A stretch of DNA of 11,921 nucleotides from Prevotella sp. (GTDB lineage: Bacteria; Bacteroidota; Bacteroidia; Bacteroidales; Bacteroidaceae), in contig JAFRMM010000078.1 in NCBI GenBank assembly GCA_017430675.1, positions 1 through 11,921 of the forward strand, written 5' to 3'. Below the pieces are notes generated by a model. The model worked only from the letters and a program-made list of their open reading frames with translations. It was not told where the DNA came from and searched no databases. This document shows positions 7,231 to 11,921 of the stretch, one piece after another. The translations under genes were made by a program, and so were the position numbers. Within the stretch, counting starts at the first letter, position 1, and each line of letters opens with the position of its first letter.

Positions 7231-7842
7231 TCAAATTTGGTTGTTGTGGATTAAGTTCATGAATTCCTGCCTGGTCTTGGCTTGGTTGAAAGCACCGCTG
7301 AAGTCGCTGGTGGTGGTGATGCTGTTCTGTTTCTCGATGCCCCGCATCTGCATGCACATGTGCTTGGCCTCGATGACCACCATCACGCCGAGGGGCTTCA
7401 GGGTCTCCTGGATGCAGTCCTTGATCTGCTGGGTCATCCGTTCCTGCACCTGCAGACGGTGGGCATAGATATCGACCACACGGGCGATTTTCGACAGGCC
7501 GGTGATATAGCCGTTGGGGATATAGGCCACGTGGGCCTTGCCGTAGAAGGGCAGCATGTGGTGCTCGCAGAGGGAGAAGAAGTCGATGTCCTTCACGATG
7601 ACCATCTGGCTGTAGTCCTCTTTGAAGAGGGCGTCTGTCAGTACCTTATGGGCATCCATCTGGTAGCCGCGCGTCAGCACCTGCATGGCCTTGGCCACGC
7701 GCATGGGGGTCTTCAGCAGCCCTTCGCGCTCCGTGTCCTCGCCCAGCAGACGGAGCACTTCCTTGTAATGTCCGGCCAGTTCGTCGAGCCCCTCCCGCAG
7801 AGAGTGACTGTCGTGGGTCTGTATGTCTATTTCCTGGTTCAT
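7231..7842 (-). CDS. folE: GTP cyclohydrolase I (FolE1)
   Basis: A 203-residue cytoplasmic enzyme converting GTP to 7,8-dihydroneopterin triphosphate, first step of folate and pterin synthesis and also the entry to queuosine precursors. The zinc site of type I enzymes is complete: C92 and H95 in [11 protein letters not shown]163 in HMCMQMRG. Other family signatures are [10 protein letters not shown] (44-53), [21 protein letters not shown] (101-121), VQERMTQQI (132-140) and the [10 protein letters not shown] loop (176-185). Length is normal for the core enzyme. Its ATG (7842-7840) overlaps the SPOR gene stop by one base (TAATG), a translational coupling arrangement. It does not look like zinc-independent FolE2. 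Confidence 0.95.
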   Translation of the reverse strand: MNQEIDIQTHDSHSLREGLDELAGHYKEVLRLLGEDTEREGLLKTPMRVAKAMQVLTRGYQMDAHKVLTDALFKEDYSQMVIVKDIDFFSLCEHHMLPFYGKAHVAYIPNGYITGLSKIARVVDIYAHRLQVQERMTQQIKDCIQETLKPLGVMVVIEAKHMCMQMRGIEKQNSITTTSDFSGAFNQAKTRQEFMNLIHNNQI

Positions 7843-8450
7843 TAGTACTGTACGGTGATTTTCCCCTTGACGATGATGGCCGACTGGTAGCCGAGGTTCT
7901 TTACACGAGTGAGTATATCATGGGCTTCCTCGTATGTGCGGTAGTTGCCCATGCGGCATATCCATCGTGGGGAGTAGAAGTGTACATAGACAGGCACGCC
8001 GGGGAAGAGTGACTTGATTTCCTCACCGGTCTTCTCAGCCTTGATCCTGTCGTTGCGGGAGTTGCCGCCAGCGAACACCTGCACGCGGTAGCCGTTCACC
8101 TTATAGCCTTTCATCACCTTCTTTTGGATGTCGGAAGTGGGATCGGAGATATCCGTGGAGTCGCGTTTCTCCGAATGGGCTATTGGTTGTGGGTTGTCCT
8201 TTTTCTCCTGTTTGGTGGTAGGCTGGTCTTTCGTATTCTCCTTCTCCTGCTGTTTGCGGTTTGTGGTTGCCGTTGTGGCAGAGGTGTTGGGTGATCCGTT
8301 GACAAGGTCGTCGATCTCCTTGCTCTGTTCCACGGTCACCTTTCCTTCACCAGTGTTGCTCTTCTGCAACCGCTGCGTGAAGGTAGATTGTGCATCGGCT
8401 GCCGTCATGCAGCCGACACACAATGTCAGTATGATGAGTCGTCGTCTCAC
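7842..8450 (-). CDS. SPOR domain-containing exported protein
   Basis: A 202-residue exported protein ending in a SPOR domain, a module that binds denuded peptidoglycan glycan strands, often at division sites. The N-terminus [21 protein letters not shown] is a signal peptide with cleavage near ADA-Q21. A polar Thr/Lys/Gln/Asn-rich linker spans about 50-115. The SPOR repeat occupies about 118-202: [10 protein letters not shown] (120-129), a helix rich in charge, [14 protein letters not shown] (163-176) and a final strand [10 protein letters not shown]. The start is taken as GTG at 8450, whose GTGA overlaps the tpiA stop by four bases; an in-frame TTG three codons upstream is less likely because it adds acidic residues before the Arg-rich n-region. 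No ATG start yields an intact signal peptide. Confidence 0.87.
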   Translation of the reverse strand: MRRRLIILTLCVGCMTAADAQSTFTQRLQKSNTGEGKVTVEQSKEIDDLVNGSPNTSATTATTNRKQQEKENTKDQPTTKQEKKDNPQPIAHSEKRDSTDISDPTSDIQKKVMKGYKVNGYRVQVFAGGNSRNDRIKAEKTGEEIKSLFPGVPVYVHFYSPRWICRMGNYRTYEEAHDILTRVKNLGYQSAIIVKGKITVQY

Positions 8451-9208
8451 TTCTTCCAAGCGTCGATGATACCCTTGAAGTCAGCAGCCTTCAGTGAGGC
8501 ACCGCCAATCAGTCCACCGTCGATGTCGGGCTTTGCGAACAGTTCGGGGGCATTGCTGGCCTTGCAACTGCCGCCATAGAGGATCGTGGTGTCGTCGGCC
8601 ACGGCCTGACCGTACTTCTCTGCGATGATGCTACGGATGTAGGCGTGGATCTCCTCTGCCTGCTCAGCGGTAGCGGTCTTGCCTGTGCCGATGGCCCAGA
8701 TGGGCTCGTAGGCGATGACGATCTTACGGAAGTCCTCTTCGGAGAGGTTGAATACGCTGCCCTCGAGTTCGGCCTTCACAACCTCGTTCTGCTTGCCGGC
8801 CTCGCGCTCCTCCAGGCTCTCACCGATGCAGAAGATCACCTTCAGGTCGTTCTTCTGGGCGAGCAGCACCTTCTCCTTCAGGATCTCGGGAGTCTCCTTG
8901 TAATACTCACGACGCTCTGAGTGCCCCAGGATAACGTACTGTGCACCAGTGCTCTTCACCATCTCGGCAGACACCTCACCCGTGTAGGCGCCTTTCTCCT
9001 TGTCGGCGCAGTTCTCAGCACCCAGGCCGATGATGTCCTGGTCGAGGAACTGTGCGATGCTTGCAAGGTGGATGAACGGGGTGCAGATCACCACACCGCA
9101 GTTGGGCTTGTCAGCCTTCAGTGTCTCATTCAACTCTTTTGCGAGAGCGATACCGTCCTGGAGATTCATGTTCATCTTCCAGTTTCCTGCTACAATTTTC
9201 TTTCTCAT
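8447..9208 (-). CDS. tpiA: Triose-phosphate isomerase (from internal ATG of the 660-codon frame)
   Basis: Interconverts dihydroxyacetone phosphate and glyceraldehyde 3-phosphate in glycolysis and gluconeogenesis. From the internal ATG the product is 253 residues, the normal full length, starting exactly where free-standing enzymes start. Catalytic residues are all present: N9 and K11 in GNWKMN, H96 in GHSERR, E168 in [14 protein letters not shown] with the mobile phosphate-gripping loop 169-180, and phosphate-binding YGGS (211-214) and GGLIGGASL (231-239). The bases just upstream are purine-rich (AAGAAGAAAAGATT), as commonly seen before Bacteroidota starts, so independent initiation here is plausible. 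The frame upstream is nonetheless open into the membrane protein; see the overlapping entry. Its TGA overlaps the GTG of the SPOR gene. Confidence 0.9.
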   Translation of the reverse strand: MRKKIVAGNWKMNMNLQDGIALAKELNETLKADKPNCGVVICTPFIHLASIAQFLDQDIIGLGAENCADKEKGAYTGEVSAEMVKSTGAQYVILGHSERREYYKETPEILKEKVLLAQKNDLKVIFCIGESLEEREAGKQNEVVKAELEGSVFNLSEEDFRKIVIAYEPIWAIGTGKTATAEQAEEIHAYIRSIIAEKYGQAVADDTTILYGGSCKASNAPELFAKPDIDGGLIGGASLKAADFKGIIDAWKK

Positions 9209-10429
9209 AATCTTTTCTTCTTGTTTATTTAAAGGGTTATTATTGTCCTTTCTGCTGGCCGTGCTACTATTGCTGGCCGTGCTAGTTTTGCTGGTTCTTC
9301 TGGTTCTGACCCACTTGGTCCAGGCCCAGAGGCGGTCGGCGATGGTGAGGAGCACCAGTGGGAGCACGAACCAGGTGAGTATCCACAGGATCTTGCTGGT
9401 GACGGTGTCGGTGGGCAACTGTCCCAGTTCTGTGTCCTCCAGCCTTCCCGTCAGTTCACTCTCGTCGGGCAGGGCGTTATGGCTCCACTTACGGATGATC
9501 TGGCCGTCCTTCAGCAGCATCAGTCCGGGGTTGCTGCGGATCATCGTTTTCAGCGTTATCTCATCAGTATTGCAGAACGGGTATTCTGCTCCTGTGATGT
9601 CGCGCCAGCGGTGGATGGCCTTCTCCGTGCTTGCCGTCAGGCAGTAGAAGGGATAGCCGTTGTCGAGGCTGTACTCATAGACCTGATTCAGTTCGTCGAG
9701 TTGGGAGTCGTCAGCCTGTTCCAGATGGGGGGAGACGAGCAGGAAGGTGTATCCCTTGTCGTTGAGCACCGTCTCGGTGATGTCGTCTCCTTCGTCTGTC
9801 AGTTCCATGAAGAACTCCGCGTAGGGCGATTCCTCCCCCTCCATCATCCGCTGCCAGCCGCCCCTGAGGTCTGCGCCTATATGGTAGGGGCGGAAGTCAA
9901 ACTGGGGCAGGGTGTAGAGGCTCCGTCCTGCGATGATCAGCAGGATGAACAGGCACGAGTAGTTCAGCACGATCCACTGGTTGGACTCGCCGATGAGTCG
10001 TGGCATCTCCAGGGGATGGCGCCATACTACGATGGCGGCTGCCAGCAGCACGACATTCTTCCAGAACGTCTGCCAGTTGGTGAGCACCAGTGCGTCGCCG
10101 AAGCATCCGCAGTCGCTGATGGGATCCGCGAGTGCCAGCCAGAGCGTCAGCAGCGCCATCGCTGCCAGCATCACCAGCACGACCTTCGACACCAGTCTCC
10201 GCCGGATGGCGAAGAGCAGGCAGATGCCGAGGATGAACTCCAGGGCCGAGAGCAGCACCGATGCCGAGAGCGTCATGACGTCGGGCACGTACCGGCCCAG
10301 TCCCATGGCCGCCAGATAGTCGTGTATCTTGTACTGCGTGCCTAATGGATCCACCGCCTTGACGAACCCCGACAGGATGAACGTCACGGCGAGTACCAGA
10401 CGGCAGATATTGACGGCTGTTTTCCTCAC
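8447..10429 (-). CDS. MauE/DoxX-like membrane protein fused in frame to triose-phosphate isomerase
   Basis: One open frame of 660 codons with no stop between two normally separate proteins. Residues 1-407 match the Bacteroidota BT_3928-type MauE/DoxX-like membrane protein: helices at about 8-24, 52-75, 81-101, 122-136 and 152-168, the CGCFGD motif at 107-112, then a domain (about 180-335) with thioredoxin-like features ([16 protein letters not shown]) but no CxxC, and a sixth helix at 347-364. A basic, Ser/Thr/Asn-rich linker (371-407) leads into a complete triose-phosphate isomerase (408-660). Positive-inside charges (IRRR at 75-78, RTRR at 375-378) place CGCFGD and the thioredoxin-like domain in the periplasm and the isomerase in the cytoplasm. 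The start is GTG at 10429, overlapping the DUF1599 stop by four bases. Either a true fusion or two proteins from one frame using the internal ATG at 9208. Confidence 0.75.
   Translation of the reverse strand: MRKTAVNICRLVLAVTFILSGFVKAVDPLGTQYKIHDYLAAMGLGRYVPDVMTLSASVLLSALEFILGICLLFAIRRRLVSKVVLVMLAAMALLTLWLALADPISDCGCFGDALVLTNWQTFWKNVVLLAAAIVVWRHPLEMPRLIGESNQWIVLNYSCLFILLIIAGRSLYTLPQFDFRPYHIGADLRGGWQRMMEGEESPYAEFFMELTDEGDDITETVLNDKGYTFLLVSPHLEQADDSQLDELNQVYEYSLDNGYPFYCLTASTEKAIHRWRDITGAEYPFCNTDEITLKTMIRSNPGLMLLKDGQIIRKWSHNALPDESELTGRLEDTELGQLPTDTVTSKILWILTWFVLPLVLLTIADRLWAWTKWVRTRRTSKTSTASNSSTASRKDNNNPLNKQEEKIMRKKIVAGNWKMNMNLQDGIALAKELNETLKADKPNCGVVICTPFIHLASIAQFLDQDIIGLGAENCADKEKGAYTGEVSAEMVKSTGAQYVILGHSERREYYKETPEILKEKVLLAQKNDLKVIFCIGESLEEREAGKQNEVVKAELEGSVFNLSEEDFRKIVIAYEPIWAIGTGKTATAEQAEEIHAYIRSIIAEKYGQAVADDTTILYGGSCKASNAPELFAKPDIDGGLIGGASLKAADFKGIIDAWKK
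9240..9300 (-). repeat. Short in-frame tandem duplication in the fusion linker
   Basis: The 14-nt word TAGCACGGCCAGCA occurs twice on the minus strand at an 18-nt period, encoding S-T-A-S twice (about residues 383-392). The period is a multiple of three, so it lengthens the linker without shifting frame. Confidence 0.6.
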
Positions 10430-10971
10430 TCCGATAGTTTAATTACTCCAAAGACCGCGTAGTTGATAATGTCCATGTAGTTGGCGTCGATGCCCTCCGA
10501 GACGAGTGTCTCGCCTCCCAGGTTCTCGATCTCCTTGATGCGCTCAATCTTCGTGAGGATCAGGTCCGTATAGGAACTCACCCTCATCGAGCGCCACGCC
10601 TCGTCGTAGTCGTGGTTCTTGCGCTTCATCAGTTCCAGGGCCTCGTGGGCGAACTGGTCGTAGAGGCTCATGGCCTCCTCGTTGCCCATATCCACCGTGT
10701 CGGCAAAGCCTTTCGAGAGTTGGATCAGGCCCACGATGCCGTAGTTGATCAGCGCGATGAACTCCGGACGGATGCCTTCTCCCACCATCGACTCCTTCTT
10801 GATCTCCAGCGAGCGGATGCGCTTGGCCTTGATGAAGAGTTGGTCGGTGAGGGCAGTGGGGCGCAGGATGCGCCACGAGGCTTTGTAGTCGTGGAGTTTC
10901 TTCTCGAACAGGGCCCTGCATTCCGCCAGGGCCTTCTCAAACTGAGCGTTTGTCTTTTCCAGATTGGCCAT
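10426..10971 (-). CDS. DUF1599 (nucleotide modification associated domain 1) protein, two tandem domains
   Basis: A 181-residue cytoplasmic, mostly helical protein of the DUF1599 family. It is an internal duplication: the first half (about 8-85) and second half (about 100-181) align, each with a HDY...WR motif ([22 protein letters not shown]), a helix of the type TDxxxxKxxRIxxxE, an (V/S)EGI segment and a final INY.(I/V)(F/V)G.I(Q/K)LS stretch. The family has been linked by others to nucleotide or DNA modification contexts; here it simply heads a housekeeping operon, so no specific role is claimed. The start MANLEKTN at 10971 is chosen because the -7 element at 10981-10988 lies at the edge of the four-codon longer version. 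The TGA overlaps the next gene's GTG by four bases. Confidence 0.88.
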   Translation of the reverse strand: MANLEKTNAQFEKALAECRALFEKKLHDYKASWRILRPTALTDQLFIKAKRIRSLEIKKESMVGEGIRPEFIALINYGIVGLIQLSKGFADTVDMGNEEAMSLYDQFAHEALELMKRKNHDYDEAWRSMRVSSYTDLILTKIERIKEIENLGGETLVSEGIDANYMDIINYAVFGVIKLSE

Positions 10972-10980
10972 ATCGGGGTG

Positions 10981-11011
10981 CAAAGTTACAAAATAAATGT
11001 GAAAAGAGAAA
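10981..11011 (-). promoter_or_regulatory. Promoter of the DUF1599-tpiA-SPOR-folE operon
   Basis: Minus-strand TAACTTTG (10988 to 10981) matches TAnnTTTG; TTTC (11011 to 11008), one mismatch from TTTG, lies exactly 19 nt upstream. It leaves a very short leader before the ATG at 10971. No other TAnnTTTG with a partner was noticed inside the operon. Confidence 0.5.
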
Positions 11012-11091
11012 CGTGAAATGTGAAAAGTTGCTTTTGCTCTACATTTATTAACAATGTGGCGTGCTTTGACCCTTCACGTCTCACTTCTCTT
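10995..11091. repeat. Direct and inverted repeats in the gap before the lipoprotein gene
   Basis: AAATGTGAAAAG occurs at 10995-11006 and 11016-11027 (21-nt period). AAGAGAA (11004-11010) and ACGTGAA (11011-11017) can pair with TTCTCTT (11085-11091) and TTCACGT (11073-11079), separated by a 5-nt bulge. This could fold at the 3' end of the lipoprotein transcript, but no clean U-run follows, so it is not called a terminator. Confidence 0.45.
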
Positions 11092-11108
11092 GTTTCGCAT
11101 CTTGCTCA

Positions 11109-11573
11109 TCATTTCATTTTCTCGTGAATGTAATGAATCTTCATGCCGAGCGTCTCGAACTGGGTGCGGATGGAGTCGCGCCTCATCCGTGTGCGGGTGA
11201 GCAGTGTCAGTTCCTCGGGCGTGGCTTTCAGGGCCGCCTTGTGCTTCTCTACCTCGGCTTGCAGACTGTCAAGTTCTTTGTTGGTAATCTGCAGCAGACT
11301 GTCCGTGCGTGCCATCTCGTCCTGGGCTGCCTTCAGTTCTATCTCCTGATGCAGTCTCAGGGCACCCTTGCGGGCCTCGACGATGTTCGGATAGGTCTGG
11401 CGCAGCGAGTCGATGTCGGCCCTTGCCGCCTCCAACTCTCCCTGTTCGAAATGTGCCCTGGCCTCCTGCAGCAGTTGTTCCGCTTTTTTCGCCGTGTTGT
11501 CGCCACAGGCCGCCAGCATGAGGACGACCGTCAGACAGTGTGACATTCGTTTCAAGAGACAATGCTTCTTCAT
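11109..11573 (-). CDS. Coiled-coil lipoprotein of unknown function
   Basis: A 154-residue predicted lipoprotein: basic n-region, hydrophobic core and lipobox LAAC with lipidated C23, followed by GDN. The mature part is almost entirely helical: a TPR-like helical pair at about 30-75 (AEQLLQEARAHFEQGELEAARADIDSLRQTYP, reminiscent of outer-membrane assembly TPR lipoproteins such as BamD, but far shorter) and a coiled coil at about 75-125 (EMARTDSLLQITNKELDSLQAEVEKHKAAL). No enzyme motif is present. The start MKKHCLLKRM at 11573 is chosen because a -7 element at 11617-11624 lies inside the longer frame to 11648. It is separated by 137 nt from the downstream operon and appears monocistronic. A role in the envelope is inferred only from the lipobox. 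Confidence 0.8.
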   Translation of the reverse strand: MKKHCLLKRMSHCLTVVLMLAACGDNTAKKAEQLLQEARAHFEQGELEAARADIDSLRQTYPNIVEARKGALRLHQEIELKAAQDEMARTDSLLQITNKELDSLQAEVEKHKAALKATPEELTLLTRTRMRRDSIRTQFETLGMKIHYIHEKMK

Positions 11574-11616
11574 GTCTTTTCTGTGGTTTGGTGTGATGTT
11601 GCTTGTAATCTGACTG

Positions 11617-11624
11617 CAAAGATA
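11617..11624 (-). promoter_or_regulatory. Putative -7 element for the lipoprotein gene
   Basis: Minus-strand TATCTTTG matches TAnnTTTG and lies about 44 nt before the ATG at 11573. The -33 region contains only a T-run (11645 to 11641), so the match is partial. Confidence 0.45.
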
Positions 11625-11921
11625 AGAAAATAATCCGATTAAAAACACTAAAATCTATGAAAATAATTTTCAAAATCCTTTCAGTCGAACCGTTATCCAC
11701 TGATTCTCAGGCGTTTCGGCTGAAAGGGCAGTGGAGGCATATCTGAAAGTCTGTGCCACATGTTTTTTGTGGTTTGTCCCAAGGCTTGGGACGCCGATTT
11801 GGAACCACTATAGGAAAATTTAGTGGCTCCGTACGATCATACGGAGCCACCGTTTGCTGCTATCGTGCCACTATACGGATGAATTCTCGAGAGAATCCGG
11901 GTGATAAGTGCCACCGGATAT
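11625..11921. other. Non-coding stretch dense in inverted repeats
   Basis: No credible gene is seen in this 297-nt stretch upstream of the lipoprotein promoter. It holds a series of inverted repeats: 11677-11689 with 11715-11727 (13 pairs, one G-U); CCACA/TGTGG at 11756-11772; GTCCCAAG-G-CTTGGGAC at 11776-11792; GGAACCACTA (11801-11810) with TAGTGGCTCC (11821-11830), one mismatch; GTGGCTCCGTA (11823-11833) with its exact complement (11840-11850), loop CGATCA; ATTCTC/GAGAAT at 11883-11896; and a bulged CCGGTG/CACCGG pairing at 11897-11917. The word GTGCCAC recurs at 11753, 11865 and 11908 and CCACTATA at 11805 and 11868. It may be a structured leader, a small RNA or a dispersed intergenic repeat; the strand is not known. 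Confidence 0.6.
11823..11850. repeat. Perfect 11-bp inverted repeat
   Basis: GTGGCTCCGTA and TACGGAGCCAC flank the 6-nt loop CGATCA. The left arm overlaps the right arm of the preceding hairpin (11801-11830), so the two cannot form at once. There is no T-run on either side, so it is not a typical intrinsic terminator. Confidence 0.75.

Noticed and set aside
9479..10345. 288-codon plus-strand frame opposite the membrane protein
   Set aside because: Its Gln/His-rich translation is typical of an antisense shadow, and the opposite strand carries the CGCFGD motif and ordered helices.
11657..11746. 29-codon plus-strand frame starting MKIIFKILS
   Set aside because: It is short, lacks a promoter or ribosome site, and runs through one of the inverted repeats; no support beyond an open frame.
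11677..11921. CRISPR array or integron attC array in the repeat-rich end
   Set aside because: There are no regularly spaced identical repeats of 25-40 nt, and the hairpins differ from each other in sequence; no cas or integrase gene is in the window.

Overview
The window looks like a chromosomal piece of a Bacteroidales bacterium, most likely a Prevotella-like member of the Bacteroidota. Three things point there: several intergenic gaps carry the Bacteroidota -7 promoter word TAnnTTTG (best case TTTTG-N19-TACCTTTG before the tRNA); Shine-Dalgarno sequences are largely absent; and the gene content is typical of the group (ExbB-like channel with an extra N-terminal helix, RibBA next to an LptF/LptG-type permease and a START-like protein, DUF1599 - MauE/DoxX-like protein - tpiA - SPOR - folE). 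Genus is an inference from style, not from a marker gene.

Layout. 1-630 (-): N-terminal 210 codons of a MotA/TolQ/ExbB proton-channel protein, cut by the window edge. 767-1960 (-): class I PLP aminotransferase. 2063-5658 (-): a likely three-gene operon running START-like protein, LptF/LptG-type permease, RibBA. 5752-5945 (+): promoter, tRNA with anticodon CAT and a hairpin terminator, firing divergently from the START-like gene. 5964-6647 (+): exported SGNH/GDSL hydrolase whose stop codon interlocks with that of the converging operon. 6644-10971 (-): a very compact operon read as DUF1599, MauE/DoxX-like membrane protein, triose-phosphate isomerase, SPOR protein, FolE, small membrane protein; junctions are 4-nt GTGA overlaps, a 1-nt TAATG overlap or a few bases. 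11109-11573 (-): coiled-coil lipoprotein. 11574-11921: non-coding, dense in inverted repeats.

How the genes work together. RibBA and FolE are the two GTP cyclohydrolases that open riboflavin and pterin/folate synthesis. TpiA is central glycolysis. The permease, SPOR protein, ExbB-like channel and lipoprotein are envelope functions. Only the promoter sharing and translational coupling tie these into units; no single pathway covers the window.

Most notable points: (1) the MauE/DoxX-like membrane protein and triose-phosphate isomerase form one uninterrupted 660-codon frame with no stop between them, and predicted topology would put the enzyme on the cytoplasmic side; (2) the last 250 bases hold at least six inverted repeats, two of which share an arm and so are mutually exclusive. 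I see no CRISPR array, transposase, phage gene or defence system.
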